DNA from: Oscillospiraceae bacterium
GTDB lineage: Bacteria > Bacillota > Clostridia > Oscillospirales > Oscillospiraceae
DNA length: 64,000 nt
Direction of reading: 5' to 3'
Assembly: GCA_017502265.1 (NCBI GenBank)
Contig: JAFVVI010000041.1
Location: 1 to 64,000, forward strand
Part shown: piece after piece, positions 53,467 to 63,324 of the stretch
Layout: each line of letters starts with the position of its first letter
Position numbering within the stretch: the stretch's first letter is position 1
Notes under the pieces: generated by a model
Database searches by the model: none
Seen by the model: only the letters and a program-made list of their open reading frames with translations
What the model was told of the DNA's origin: nothing
Translations under genes and position numbers: made by a program

Positions 53467-54755
53467 TGCCCGCTATGTGTCTTGCATCCCGGAAAAATAC
53501 CATCTGCAAGGCTTTAATTTACGGCTTTTTCACCCTGTTTTTGTTCCTGCAGCACCTTTGGCTGCCTATGTGCGGCGATGACGCCTATCTGCTGCCGCTG
53601 GTAGGCGTCCGCAGCATTCCGGAGCATTTTGCAGAGCTATACCGCTATAATGGCAAGATTTTTACAGATTTCACCGCGTTTTTGTTCTATCATTTGCCCT
53701 ATGTGGTCTGGAAAATCTTTAATACCGGCGTTTTTCTGGCCGTAGCGATCCTGCTGGCGCAACTATTTACACAAAATACTGTGGCTGACGCTTTGGTGGT
53801 ATGCGCATTAGTGGCAATTTTCCCTTTGGGCTACTTAGGCACAGCAGGCTACATTGCCACCTGCGCCAATTATTTGTATCCCCTTTGTGGACTGCTTTTT
53901 ATTGCGTGGCAGCTAAAACGCCTGCTATATCAAAAAGAGCATTGGGTATGGCAATTTTTCTCCCTGCCGGTGATGGCATATGTGCTGAATCAGGATCAGG
54001 CTGCCTGTATTCTGGTAGGCGGCTTGCTGCTGGCGCTGATTGCCTGTTTCCTGCAACACCGAAGCAAACAGGCAACTGCCTGGATTGCAGGATATTTTCT
54101 TGTGGCTTTGGCCGGCTATATTGTTTTATTCTGTCTGCCGGGCCATATCAACCGTATGACCGACACGCTGGAAATGGAATTGTATCTGCCGGAATACGCA
54201 AACTGGAGTCTTTGGAAAAAACTGTATCATGGCTACACCTCCACCGTTGCCAATGTTTTTCTTCACCACAACACCATTACGATCCTGGTATATTTCCTTG
54301 TGTTTCTCCTGTGTCTGGCCCGTGGGACACTTCTGGGAAGAATTCTTTCCCCACTACCTCTGGCAGGGTTTCTCTGCCTAAAATTGCTGAATCAAAACAC
54401 ATTGCTGCGGTTTATCACCGATATGCCTGAATTGTCCCCAACAACAACCCCGGCAGGTTTGGCAGGCTTTGCATTCTGCGGTTTTTGCCTTATCTGTCTG
54501 GTCATCAGCCTGTGGGACTGTGTCCGGCAGGAGCATCGGTATCTTCTGCTGGGACTTTTGATACTGGGCGGCGGCTCCCGATTGCTTATGGGAATGTCTC
54601 CCACCCTGTATGCATCCAGCTATCGAACCTTTACCTATCTTCTATTTTCCCTCATTGCCTGCTGCCTTGTTTTGCTGCAGAAAATGAAGGTCAATTCCTC
54701 TAAAAATACCTATTCTGCGGCCGTTGCCGGTATCTTGCTGGCGCTGCTGCTGTAA
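53466..54755 (+). CDS. Multi-pass membrane protein, DUF6056-like, in the rml cluster
   Basis: 429 residues, about eleven to twelve hydrophobic segments. Near the N-terminus, after the first helix, it has MCGDDAYLLPLVG and YRYNGKIFTDF, an acidic loop like that of membrane glycosyltransferases of the GT-C kind that use polyprenyl-linked donors. I place it with DUF6056-type proteins at low to moderate confidence. Codon use is poorer than in the rml genes on both sides. Coupled to rmlD by a one-base overlap. It may add a side sugar or be a second polymerase. Confidence 0.6.
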   Translation: MPAMCLASRKNTICKALIYGFFTLFLFLQHLWLPMCGDDAYLLPLVGVRSIPEHFAELYRYNGKIFTDFTAFLFYHLPYVVWKIFNTGVFLAVAILLAQLFTQNTVADALVVCALVAIFPLGYLGTAGYIATCANYLYPLCGLLFIAWQLKRLLYQKEHWVWQFFSLPVMAYVLNQDQAACILVGGLLLALIACFLQHRSKQATAWIAGYFLVALAGYIVLFCLPGHINRMTDTLEMELYLPEYANWSLWKKLYHGYTSTVANVFLHHNTITILVYFLVFLLCLARGTLLGRILSPLPLAGFLCLKLLNQNTLLRFITDMPELSPTTTPAGLAGFAFCGFCLICLVISLWDCVRQEHRYLLLGLLILGGGSRLLMGMSPTLYASSYRTFTYLLFSLIACCLVLLQKMKVNSSKNTYSAAVAGILLALLL

Positions 54756-54778
54756 TAAACACAGAAAGAAGTGATACA

Positions 54779-55387
54779 ATGGGTCAAATTACAGTAGAGC
54801 GGAATGTAGGCGGCATTGCGGGCCTGTGCGTCATCACCCCCGCCGTTCACGGTGACAACCGTGGCTATTTCATGGAGACCTACAGCCAGCGGGATATGGC
54901 AGAGGCAGGTCTTGATATCCCCTTTGTGCAAGACAACCAAAGTATGTCTGTCAAGGGTGTGCTCCGTGGCCTGCATTTTCAGAAGAATTTCCCCCAAACC
55001 AAGCTGGTTCGCGCCATTAAGGGCCGTGTGTTTGATGTGGCTGTTGACCTGCGGGCTGACTCCGCCACCTACGGCAAGTGGTACGGTGTGGAGCTGACCG
55101 AAGAGAACAAAAAGCAGTTTTTGATTCCCAAGGGCTTTGCCCACGGCTTTTTGGTGCTGTCCGAAACCGCCGAATTCTGCTACAAGTGCGACGATTTCTA
55201 TCACGCAAACGACGAGGGCGGTCTGGCCTGGAACGACCCCGCCATCGGCATCCAGTGGCCTGAATTGGTGGGCGAATATAATGGCTCTGCCAGCGCCGAG
55301 GGCTACACCCTCTCCGACGGTACCCCTCTGAACTTAAGTGAAAAAGACCAGAAGTGGCTAGGTCTGAAGGACACCTTCTCTTTTTAA
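54779..55387 (+). CDS. rmlC: dTDP-4-dehydrorhamnose 3,5-epimerase
   Basis: 202 residues. Cupin fold with catalytic His in LRGLHFQ near residue 63, DVAVDLRADSATYGKW, IPKGFAHGFLVLSE and CDDFYHANDEGGLAWNDP. It completes dTDP-L-rhamnose synthesis with RmlA, B and D. Start follows AGAAAGAAGTG. Confidence 0.96.
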   Translation: MGQITVERNVGGIAGLCVITPAVHGDNRGYFMETYSQRDMAEAGLDIPFVQDNQSMSVKGVLRGLHFQKNFPQTKLVRAIKGRVFDVAVDLRADSATYGKWYGVELTEENKKQFLIPKGFAHGFLVLSETAEFCYKCDDFYHANDEGGLAWNDPAIGIQWPELVGEYNGSASAEGYTLSDGTPLNLSEKDQKWLGLKDTFSF

Positions 55388-55397
55388 GGAGTGAATT

Positions 55398-56342
55398 ATG
55401 GTGCAACCTCTGATTACTGTGCTGGTGCTCACCTATCATCCTCAAAAAGAAGCCCTTTTCTCTACTCTGCGGTCCATCGTCCTGCAAAAGGATTGTGACT
55501 ACGAGGTAATCGTGGCCGATGATGGCTCCGGTGACTTTTTTGAAAAAGAGATTCGGACCTTTTTGAACGATTACGGGTGCAGTTATCAAATTGTAGCGCA
55601 TCGGGAAAACCAAGGCACCGTCAAGAACATAATCGACGGCGTGCAGCAGGCGAAGGGCAAGTATGTCAAACCCATCTCCCCCGGAGATTATCTCTATGAC
55701 GACAGAACGCTGCAAGATGTTGTCTCCTTTATGGAACAGCGGAATGCCAAGGCTGCATTCGGCAAAATGGTATTCTACTATTGGGACGGCGGCCTGCAGG
55801 TAAAAAACCTGGTACATCCCTATCTGGACGGCATTTATCGGGCGAAAAACTACCCCTACCAAAAGGCCATCAAACAACAGGTAGTATTCAGTGATTTTAT
55901 CAGCGGCGCATCCGCCGTGTATGAAACCGAAACCTTTGCCCGGGCGCTGGAGACCATCTCCCCCGCGGTTCGTTTTGCAGAGGATGCGGTATTTCAGCTG
56001 TTTGCGCTGCAGCACATCCCCATTTATGCCATTCCCCGCTATATGGTTTGGTACGAGCACGGCAGTGGCATCTCCACCCAAAATACTACCCAAAGCTTTA
56101 CCCGTATTGACACGGATTTTTACAATTTCTATCACCATATGTCTAAGCTGTTTCCGGAAAATCCGTATGTGTCCCGGGCTTGCACCCTTTGGGAATTACG
56201 GAAGGCGGGCAAACGGGGACTTGCCAAAAAAATACGTTTGGATAAACTTCTTTTCTCTCTACGGCTCAGGCTGCGGAGAAAAGCATTGCATATAACCGAC
56301 TACAAAGACAATTTTTTCCACCAATGCCACGGTGGAATGTGA
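55398..56342 (+). CDS. Glycosyltransferase family 2
   Basis: 314 residues. N-terminal GT-A start ITVLVLTYHPQKEALFSTLRS, VIVADDGSGDFF, HRENQGTVKNI. At the position of the metal motif it reads KPISPGDYLYDD, so the usual DxD is altered to SPGD as in some GT2 members. FISGASAVYETETF is the acceptor-side region. Start after AAGGAGTG, ten bases behind rmlC. Confidence 0.87.
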   Translation: MVQPLITVLVLTYHPQKEALFSTLRSIVLQKDCDYEVIVADDGSGDFFEKEIRTFLNDYGCSYQIVAHRENQGTVKNIIDGVQQAKGKYVKPISPGDYLYDDRTLQDVVSFMEQRNAKAAFGKMVFYYWDGGLQVKNLVHPYLDGIYRAKNYPYQKAIKQQVVFSDFISGASAVYETETFARALETISPAVRFAEDAVFQLFALQHIPIYAIPRYMVWYEHGSGISTQNTTQSFTRIDTDFYNFYHHMSKLFPENPYVSRACTLWELRKAGKRGLAKKIRLDKLLFSLRLRLRRKALHITDYKDNFFHQCHGGM

Positions 56343-56378
56343 AAGGTCAAGGGTGGAACCCCCACCCGAGGTAAACAA

Positions 56379-56792
56379 ATGGAAGTAAAGCTGTATAATT
56401 TCCCTTCCCACGGAGATGACCGGGGACAACTGATCGCCATTGAAGAGATGCAGGACATCCCCTTTGATGTAAAACGAATTTATTATATTTACGACACGCT
56501 GCCCGGCGTACGTCGCGGTTTTCACGCCCATCGGAATCTGCAGCAAATTCTGATTTGTGTCAGCGGAAGCTGCAAGATTCATTTGGATAACGGCTTTGAT
56601 ACCGCCGAGGTACTGCTGGACAGACCGGATCTGGGTCTGTACATCAGCAACGATATGTGGCGTGAAATGTATGACTTCTCGGAAGGCGCGGTGCTTTTGG
56701 TGCTGGCCTCCCAGCATTACGACGAAGCGGACTATATCCGCAATTACGATGCGTTCATTGAAATGGTACGCGGAAAGGATGAAACAGTATGA
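56379..56792 (+). CDS. Sugar 3,4-ketoisomerase, FdtA/QdtA-type cupin
   Basis: 137 residues, small cupin. [31 protein letters not shown] (20 residues, ends with the conserved His pair) and [13 protein letters not shown] fit the FdtA/QdtA/WxcM-C family, which moves the keto group of dTDP-4-keto-6-deoxyglucose from C4 to C3. Product stereochemistry (galacto- versus gluco-) cannot be told from the sequence. Four-base overlap with the aminotransferase. Confidence 0.87.
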   Translation: MEVKLYNFPSHGDDRGQLIAIEEMQDIPFDVKRIYYIYDTLPGVRRGFHAHRNLQQILICVSGSCKIHLDNGFDTAEVLLDRPDLGLYISNDMWREMYDFSEGAVLLVLASQHYDEADYIRNYDAFIEMVRGKDETV

Positions 56793-57892
56793 ACATTCCC
56801 TTTGTGAGCTTTAAGCCTTTGGAGAAAGAGTTAAACACCGAATTGCGGAACGCCTTTGAACGGGTGTTTGAGAGAAGCTGGTATATCGAAGGCAAGGAAG
56901 ACGAAGCTTTCGAGAAAGCTTTTGCTGAATTCTGCCACACAGATTACTGCGTAGGCGTGGGCAACGGTCTGGATGCGCTGATGCTGGTGCTGAGAGCCCT
57001 GGAGATTGGCGAAGGTGACGAGGTTATTGTGCCCTCCAACACCTACATCGCCACCGCCTTGGCAGTCACCTATGTGGGCGCAACCCCCGTTTTGGTAGAG
57101 CCGGACATCCGCACCTACAACATTGATCCTGCAAAAATTGAAGCAAAAATCACCGCCAAAACCAAGGCGATTATGCCCGTTCACCTGTACGGTCAGCCCT
57201 GCGATATGGACCCCATTATGGCCATCGCCAAAAAGCACGGTCTGTATGTGATCGAGGACTGCGCACAGGCTCACGGCGCAACTTATAATGGCAAAGTCAT
57301 CGGCTCCTTCGGTGATGCCGCCGGCTTCAGTTTCTACCCCGGCAAGAATCTGGGCGCGCTGGGTGATGCAGGCGCGGTTACCACCAACAACGAAGACATT
57401 GCCAAAAAAGTCCGCGCTTTGGGCAACTACGGTTCGGATTACAAATATCACCACATCTACAAGGGCGTCAACTCCCGTCTGGACGAGTTGCAGGCTGCTT
57501 TCCTTGCCGCCAAGCTGCCCATTATGGACAAAGTCAACGACAACCGTCGGGAAACTGCCAAAAAATATTTGGAAGGCATCAAGAATCCCGCTTTGACACT
57601 GCCCTACATCCCTGAGTACGCAAATCCTGTGTGGCATATTTTTGCCGTGCGGTGCAAAAACCGGGACGCTTTGGCAAGTTATCTGCAGGAAAAGGGCTTG
57701 GGCATTAACAAACACTACCCCATCGCCATCCACCTGCAGGATTGCTACAAGGATCTGGGCCTGAAAGAAGGCGACCTGCCCATTGCAGAGGAAATCGCTG
57801 CCACCCAGTTAAGCCTGCCTATGTACTACGGTATGACGGACGAGGAGATTCAGTACGTCATCGACGCGCTGAACAGTTATCAAGAGGCATAA
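56789..57892 (+). CDS. Sugar 3-aminotransferase, DegT/DnrJ/EryC1 family (FdtB/QdtB type)
   Basis: 367 residues. PLP Lys in [15 protein letters not shown] near residue 187; [37 protein letters not shown], and [16 protein letters not shown]. Directly coupled to the ketoisomerase gene, so it should make dTDP-3-amino-3,6-dideoxy-hexose (Fuc3N or Qui3N). The dedicated hexapeptide acetyltransferase that normally follows (FdtC/QdtC) is absent. Confidence 0.92.
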   Translation: MNIPFVSFKPLEKELNTELRNAFERVFERSWYIEGKEDEAFEKAFAEFCHTDYCVGVGNGLDALMLVLRALEIGEGDEVIVPSNTYIATALAVTYVGATPVLVEPDIRTYNIDPAKIEAKITAKTKAIMPVHLYGQPCDMDPIMAIAKKHGLYVIEDCAQAHGATYNGKVIGSFGDAAGFSFYPGKNLGALGDAGAVTTNNEDIAKKVRALGNYGSDYKYHHIYKGVNSRLDELQAAFLAAKLPIMDKVNDNRRETAKKYLEGIKNPALTLPYIPEYANPVWHIFAVRCKNRDALASYLQEKGLGINKHYPIAIHLQDCYKDLGLKEGDLPIAEEIAATQLSLPMYYGMTDEEIQYVIDALNSYQEA

Positions 57893-57895
57893 ATT

Positions 57896-58966
57896 ATGGG
57901 TAACAAAGCCAGACAGTCTAACATCGAACTTCTTCGAATCATCACTATCTGCGGTGTTGTAATACTCCACTATAACGGTAATGTTGCCTTCAGTTTGGTC
58001 GCGGAGGGTTCTGCCAATTACTACCTTTTGCAATTTCTGGAGATTTTGTTTATTTGCGCAGTCAATCTGTTCGTGCTGATCTCCGGCTACTTCCTGTATA
58101 ACACCAACTCCCGCAAGGCAATTAAGGCCGTAGAATTGGTGGCGCAGGTTATACTCATTGGCGTTGCGAAGTATTTGGCAAATGTTATTTTCTTCCACGC
58201 ACCCTTATCCCTCACCTCTTTGGTCGGCGCTGCTATTCCCAACAATTACTTTGTTACCTTATACTTGACTGTATATTTGCTGTCCCCCTATGTGAATATT
58301 GGGCTGAAAAAACTGTCAGATAAGCAGTTTACCGTACTGCTCGCATTGTGTTTAGCATTGTTCTCCGTCTGGCCCACAATTTTGGATATGGTATGTGCCA
58401 TCATCGGTTTTCATTTTAACGGCATGTACCCCATCGGCTCCGGCGGCAGCCAGTACGGCTATAACTTCCTGAACTTTATGCTAATGTATCTGCTGGGCGC
58501 ATATCTGCGCCGCAAACCCGTGGGCAAAGCCCTTTGGGATGGCGTTGGTCTGGTAATCTGTCTGGTTGTTCTGATGCTTTGGCAGATGTTCTATCCCGCC
58601 ATTGCCCGGGCCTACTGCAATCCGTTTGTAATTGCTGTAGCCGTATTTGTCTTCCGGTTGTTTGCCCATCTGCGTTTTTCCAGCAAGTTGGTAAACACCC
58701 TGGCTAAAGGCGCATTTACTTGCTTCTTGTTCCACGATTTCTGCCTGTGGCATTTGGGGGTCGAAAAAGTGGCAAACAGAAGCCTTCCCATCTTATTTGG
58801 ACATATTCTAATTTCAGTTTCTCTGATTTTCCTGGTGTCCTGGGTAATCTGGAAGGTTTATGACTGGGTAACCAAACCCCTGTTCTCCCTGCTGGCAAAA
58901 CCCCTTTCAAAACTGGATGTTCTGCTCTCTCCCAGAGAAATTGAACTGAATGAGGAAACACAATGA
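57896..58966 (+). CDS. Membrane acyltransferase, family 3
   Basis: 356 residues, about ten membrane helices. It starts with RQSNIELLRIITICGVVILHY, cut here to SNIELLRIITICGVVILHY, which holds the conserved N-terminal Arg and His of acyltransferase-3 proteins. FVLISGYFL and LLSPYVNIGLKKLS also fit. It would O-acylate the polysaccharide or its lipid-linked precursor. Three bases after the aminotransferase stop. Confidence 0.87.
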   Translation: MGNKARQSNIELLRIITICGVVILHYNGNVAFSLVAEGSANYYLLQFLEILFICAVNLFVLISGYFLYNTNSRKAIKAVELVAQVILIGVAKYLANVIFFHAPLSLTSLVGAAIPNNYFVTLYLTVYLLSPYVNIGLKKLSDKQFTVLLALCLALFSVWPTILDMVCAIIGFHFNGMYPIGSGGSQYGYNFLNFMLMYLLGAYLRRKPVGKALWDGVGLVICLVVLMLWQMFYPAIARAYCNPFVIAVAVFVFRLFAHLRFSSKLVNTLAKGAFTCFLFHDFCLWHLGVEKVANRSLPILFGHILISVSLIFLVSWVIWKVYDWVTKPLFSLLAKPLSKLDVLLSPREIELNEETQ

Positions 58967-60099
58967 AGATTTTAATGGTTGCAAGTTGGTATAGCCCCAA
59001 AGATGCCCCCGTTATGACGGCAGGAGTCTTTCATTACGAGCAGTCCATGGCGCTGAAAAAATACTGTGAAACCGCCCTGTACTTCCCCTATGACACTACC
59101 CTGCAAACGGATTTTGCAAAGGGCGAAGAACGAGGTCTGCTCACATATCGGCGCAGAATGAGCAGTATTGCCATTCCCAAAGTGTCCACAATTATTCACG
59201 AAATGAAAATTTTGTCTGATCTGAACCGGATCTGCAAGGAATTTCAGCCCGATGTGATCCATGCCCATTGTGGCATTGCCGCCGGGCGGATGGCCGTGCA
59301 ATTCGCTAAGAAGCACGGCTACCCTGTGGTGATTACCGAGCATAGCCCTATGGAACAGTTGCAGGTGGATAATCCCCGGGCCAAAGCAAAACTTCACTTT
59401 GCCTACCGGAACAGCGCAGCAAACATTTGCGTTTCCAAGGATTCTATGGACAGACTGCAGCCCCATTTTCCAGACTGTAAATTCCAAGTGATTTACAACG
59501 GCATTTTGGCGCCGGAGACAATGGAACTGGAGAAAGAAACCTACGCCAAAGAAGGTAAAATCAACTGCTGTATCGTCGCCGCCTTTTACAGCAAGGACAT
59601 TAAGGGTTACCAGCACCTGCTGCCTGCTATTGCAAAGTTGAAGGACGAGGGTGTCCCTGTAATGCTCCACATCTGCGGTGGCGGTGACTATTTTGAATAT
59701 TATGTAAACCTCGCAAAGGAACTGGATATTGCCGATTGCGTTATCTTCTATGGCAACTGCTCCAAAGCCAAGGTCTACTCCATCGTATCCCAAATGGATT
59801 TCAATATTTCCGCCAGCCTGTTTGAGTGCTCCGGCGTATCTGTTGAGGAGGCCTTGCTGCTGGGCAAACCCATGCTGGTCACCCGCTCCGGCGGCGCAAA
59901 CTCTCTGGTCAATGACGATGTGGCGATTGTAGTGGATAAGGGCAGCACCCAGGCTCTGGTGGACGGCATCAAGGAAATGTCCCAGCGACTGAAGGATTTT
60001 GATTCCAAGACAATCCGCGCCTACGCCGAGGAAAATTTTGAAATTGACCATGTGAGCCGTCAGTATATGGCGCTTTATGAGGAGATCGCAAATGGCTGA
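58963..60099 (+). CDS. Glycosyltransferase family 4
   Basis: 378 residues. N-domain start MKILMVASWYSPKDAPVM, HAHCGIAAGRMA, and C-domain FECSGVSVEEALLLGKPMLV with the E-x7-E type donor site near residue 285. Retaining GT-B enzyme, donor unknown. Overlaps the acyltransferase stop by four bases (ATGA). Confidence 0.92.
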   Translation: MKILMVASWYSPKDAPVMTAGVFHYEQSMALKKYCETALYFPYDTTLQTDFAKGEERGLLTYRRRMSSIAIPKVSTIIHEMKILSDLNRICKEFQPDVIHAHCGIAAGRMAVQFAKKHGYPVVITEHSPMEQLQVDNPRAKAKLHFAYRNSAANICVSKDSMDRLQPHFPDCKFQVIYNGILAPETMELEKETYAKEGKINCCIVAAFYSKDIKGYQHLLPAIAKLKDEGVPVMLHICGGGDYFEYYVNLAKELDIADCVIFYGNCSKAKVYSIVSQMDFNISASLFECSGVSVEEALLLGKPMLVTRSGGANSLVNDDVAIVVDKGSTQALVDGIKEMSQRLKDFDSKTIRAYAEENFEIDHVSRQYMALYEEIANG

Positions 60100-61075
60100 T
60101 ACGCTGGTATCTATTTTGATTCCCTGCTACAATCACGAACAGTTCTTAGACGACTGTCTGGGAAGTATTCTTGCTCAGGATTATGCGAATATCGAGCTGC
60201 TGATCTGTGACGACTGCTCTCCCGACGGCTCTTTTGCCAAAATCCTATCCTATGAGCAGCGGCTGAAGCAACGCTTTTCCCGGGTGGAAATTCTGAAAAA
60301 CGAGGTCAACTGCGGCGTCACCAAGAATGTCAACCGTATGCTGTCAATTGCAAAGGGTGACTATGTGAAAACCATCGCCAGCGACGATGCTATGGCGCCC
60401 AATGCCATTAGCGCAATGGTCCGTTATCTTCAGGAAAATCCCAGTGTGGATGTGGTGGTAACCAACGGCGTGAATGTGCCTGAGGAACAGCACTATCCTG
60501 ATTTTCACGGAACTGGGAAAATTTATGCTGCTGCGCCAAATTTCTCTGCTGACGGTTTTTTCGAACGGGTAGCTCGCCGCAACGAAATCTCTGCCCCGGC
60601 AGCCATGGTAAGAATGTCCGTTTATGAAAAATACGGATTCTATGATGAGACTGTCAAAGTTGAGGACTACGAATTTTGGCTTCGGGTTTTGCAGCAAGGT
60701 GCAACCCGGTTTGGTTTTCTGGATAAGGATTTGCTATACTACCGTATCAATGCTAATTCTATGACTTCAATTTCTGCCAACGCAGGACTCGCCCGGCGCA
60801 GAAAACTGATCCACGAATCGGAAATAGGAACCCTGCAAAAATTCCGCCCCTGCTTGTGCAAGCAGGTTTATTCCGAAATCGTGATGCAGCGTATAGCGGC
60901 AGAGTGGTGGATGGCGGTGCAATACGATATGGCTGACTGGGAGAAAGAACTGCATCAAAGCTGGAAACACTTTGATGGTTGGAAGGATCTTCCTTTAAAC
61001 AAAAAAGTTTGGGCCACGCTGTTCTCCTGGAAACAGGCCCTTAAAAAATCCATGAAGAGGACGGGTCCTCGGTAA
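60092..61075 (+). CDS. Glycosyltransferase family 2
   Basis: 327 residues from the ATG at 60092, seven bases after GAGGAG; it overlaps the GT4 gene by eight bases. LVSILIPCYNHEQFLDDCLGS (in part LVSILIPCYNHEQF), CDDCSPDGS, and KTIASDDAMAPNAI as the metal motif near residue 96. VEDYEFWLRVLQQG is the acceptor-side segment. Close to the group of sugar transferases that follow flippase genes in Gram-positive capsule loci. Confidence 0.9.
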   Translation: MADTLVSILIPCYNHEQFLDDCLGSILAQDYANIELLICDDCSPDGSFAKILSYEQRLKQRFSRVEILKNEVNCGVTKNVNRMLSIAKGDYVKTIASDDAMAPNAISAMVRYLQENPSVDVVVTNGVNVPEEQHYPDFHGTGKIYAAAPNFSADGFFERVARRNEISAPAAMVRMSVYEKYGFYDETVKVEDYEFWLRVLQQGATRFGFLDKDLLYYRINANSMTSISANAGLARRRKLIHESEIGTLQKFRPCLCKQVYSEIVMQRIAAEWWMAVQYDMADWEKELHQSWKHFDGWKDLPLNKKVWATLFSWKQALKKSMKRTGPR

Positions 61076-61095
61076 ACGGGCGGCCCGATAGTGTA

Positions 61096-62655
61096 ATGGG
61101 ACAGAACGAACGAAAAGTAAGTGTTGTTAAAAACGTAACAGCGCAAATGGCCGCCGCAGTCATACAGACGGCGCTGGGTTTTATCGTCAGAAAAATCTTT
61201 GTGATGTTCCTGACCACAGAACTGCTGGGGCTGAACGGTCTGATGACCAGTATCATCGGTATGTTGAGCATAGCGGAACTGGGTGTTGGTGAGGCCATCA
61301 ACTACAGCCTGTATAAGCCCCTGGCAGAAGGTGACCGAGGTCAGGTCAACGCCATTATGCGGCTGTACAAGCGGCTGTATCTGGCCATTGCCGGCATAAT
61401 TGTGGTCCTTGGTGTAATCTTGATACCTTTCCTGCCGGCGTTCTTGGATGCAGATACCACCCAACCTATGTCCTATGTGTATCAGGTGTATGGGCTCTTC
61501 CTGCTGGATACCTTCCTGAGCTACTGTTTAGCATATAGCCGGAACATCATTTCGGCAGATCAGAAGGACTATATTGTAACGAATGCTGATACCATCTCTC
61601 AGCTGATTACCACAGTCCTCCAGATCATTGCGCTGATTATTACCCGCAATTTTATCCTGTATCTGATCATTAAGACCATTGTTACACTGGTAAGAAATAT
61701 TATAATCTTCCGCCTCTCCCACAAGATGTATCCCCACCTGAAGGAGAAGAAAACAAAACCCCTGTCTACGGAATACAAATCAGGTCTGCTCAACAATATC
61801 AAAGCCCTGTTTGTTACCAAGGTTTCCTACTTCATTGTCAGCGGCACGGATAATATGCTGCTGTCCTCCTTTGTGTCCCTAAGTTCTGTTGCGATTTATA
61901 CCAACTATATTACCATCATCACCCTACTGAATAAGACCTTTAACACTATCTTTGACAAGGCAAAAGCCAGCGTGGGAAACTATATTGCTCACGGTGCCGG
62001 CGAAAAACTGTATGGCCTTTTTAAGAACGTGTTCTTTATCAATTTCTTCCTGACTACCTACACCACAGTGGGTCTGTATGTGGTAGGCAACGAGCTGATC
62101 CACGCCTGGTTGGGCACGGAGTTTGTCTGGCCCAAGCTGATTCTTTTAGTTTTAGCCTTCAACAACTACTCCCGCTTTATCCTGCAGGCCTGTGAGTGTT
62201 TCCGCGGGGCAGTGGGTCTGTACAGCCCCCGTCCATTTGTAAAATATTTGGCACTGTCTGAAGGCCTTCTGAATTTGATAGCGTCCTTGGCTTTGATATT
62301 CCTTTTAAAGGACAGAGTACTGGGCGTATTTCTTGGCACCAGTATCAGTACTATCGTCTCCACAGTGGCCGTGCCCTGGATTGTTTACCGCTTTTTGTTC
62401 CAGCGTCCCCTGGGAGAATTCTATATCATCTACTTCAAGTATTTTGCGGTGGGAGCCGCTGTGCTTGTGATCAGCCAACTGTTGTGTAGCGCCCTGTACA
62501 CTGCCACCCCCATTGTAAATATACTGATTGGTGTTGTTGTTTGTACCGCAGTTATGGGCGTCGTTTGCTTGCTGATTTTCCACAGAACAGAGGAATTCCA
62601 ATACTGCCGCAGTTTATTTGACCGATTTATTGGCAGAAAACTTCGCAGAAAGTAA
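61096..62655 (+). CDS. Wzx-like polysaccharide flippase
   Basis: 519 residues, about 12-14 membrane helices of the MOP/MVF type. VVKNVTAQMAAAVIQTALGF at the start, LGLNGLMTSIIGMLSIAELG, and SGTDNMLLSSFVSL are typical of Gram-positive Wzx proteins. It would move the lipid-linked repeat unit across the membrane to the polymerase. No good ribosome-binding site precedes the ATG at 61096; a GC-rich stretch lies there instead. Confidence 0.9.
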   Translation: MGQNERKVSVVKNVTAQMAAAVIQTALGFIVRKIFVMFLTTELLGLNGLMTSIIGMLSIAELGVGEAINYSLYKPLAEGDRGQVNAIMRLYKRLYLAIAGIIVVLGVILIPFLPAFLDADTTQPMSYVYQVYGLFLLDTFLSYCLAYSRNIISADQKDYIVTNADTISQLITTVLQIIALIITRNFILYLIIKTIVTLVRNIIIFRLSHKMYPHLKEKKTKPLSTEYKSGLLNNIKALFVTKVSYFIVSGTDNMLLSSFVSLSSVAIYTNYITIITLLNKTFNTIFDKAKASVGNYIAHGAGEKLYGLFKNVFFINFFLTTYTTVGLYVVGNELIHAWLGTEFVWPKLILLVLAFNNYSRFILQACECFRGAVGLYSPRPFVKYLALSEGLLNLIASLALIFLLKDRVLGVFLGTSISTIVSTVAVPWIVYRFLFQRPLGEFYIIYFKYFAVGAAVLVISQLLCSALYTATPIVNILIGVVVCTAVMGVVCLLIFHRTEEFQYCRSLFDRFIGRKLRRK

Positions 62656-62688
62656 AGATTTAGGCCAACAAGAAAGGAACTGCGTATT

Positions 62689-63180
62689 ATGCAATTGAGA
62701 AAACTAAAAAACGAAGATGCGCCTCTGATGCTGGAATGGATGCACGATGAGAGCGTCGTTGCCAAGCTGGCCGCTAATTTTGCGGAAAAAACCATTGATG
62801 ACTGTAATCGTTTTATTACCTGGGCAAACGAAACCGATACCGACCTGCACCTGGCGGTTGCAGACGAGAATGACACCTATATGGGCACTGTAAGTCTGAA
62901 GCATCTGGACCGGGTAGCCGGTACTGCGGAATTTGCCATTACCGTCCGGGCCTGCGCTATGGGCAAGGGTTTTTCCCACTTTGGCATGGACAGTATTCTG
63001 AAAAAAGGCATTTCGGAAGAAAAGCTCAATGCCATTTACTGGTGCGTCAGCCCCAAAAACGAACGGGCTGTCCGCTTCTATGACAAACATGGTTATACCC
63101 GCATAACAGCCGTTCCTGCCTCTATTTTGGAGGCCTATCCCCAGGAGATGGAACTGATTTGGTACGTCTACACCGGCTAA
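62689..63180 (+). CDS. GNAT-family N-acetyltransferase
   Basis: 163 residues. LRKLKNEDAPLMLEWMHDE at the start and VRACAMGKGFSHFGMDSILK then FYDKHGYTRI cover the acetyl-CoA-binding motifs of the RimI/RimJ-like GNAT fold, though the usual RGKG loop reads AMGKG. Ribosome-binding site GAAAGGAA. As the last gene of the locus it may N-acylate the 3-amino sugar, replacing the missing FdtC/QdtC. This is inference; protein or other amine targets are possible. Confidence 0.83.
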   Translation: MQLRKLKNEDAPLMLEWMHDESVVAKLAANFAEKTIDDCNRFITWANETDTDLHLAVADENDTYMGTVSLKHLDRVAGTAEFAITVRACAMGKGFSHFGMDSILKKGISEEKLNAIYWCVSPKNERAVRFYDKHGYTRITAVPASILEAYPQEMELIWYVYTG

Positions 63181-63250
63181 TATAAGAGATACTCACACAA
63201 AAAAAGCAATTACAGGCCATGTATATGGAATAAGACACTGCTTAACTTTA

Positions 63251-63290
63251 AAAATCCTGCCGAAGAATCTCTTCGGCAGGATTTTTTTTG
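63251..63290 (+). terminator. Terminator of the polysaccharide locus
   Basis: AATCCTGCCGAAGA / TCTTCGGCAGGATT, 14-bp perfect stem, loop ATC, then a run of eight T. Confidence 0.93.
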
Positions 63291-63324
63291 CCATTTTAGC
63301 CATACTGAAAGTGGGGGTATGGCT

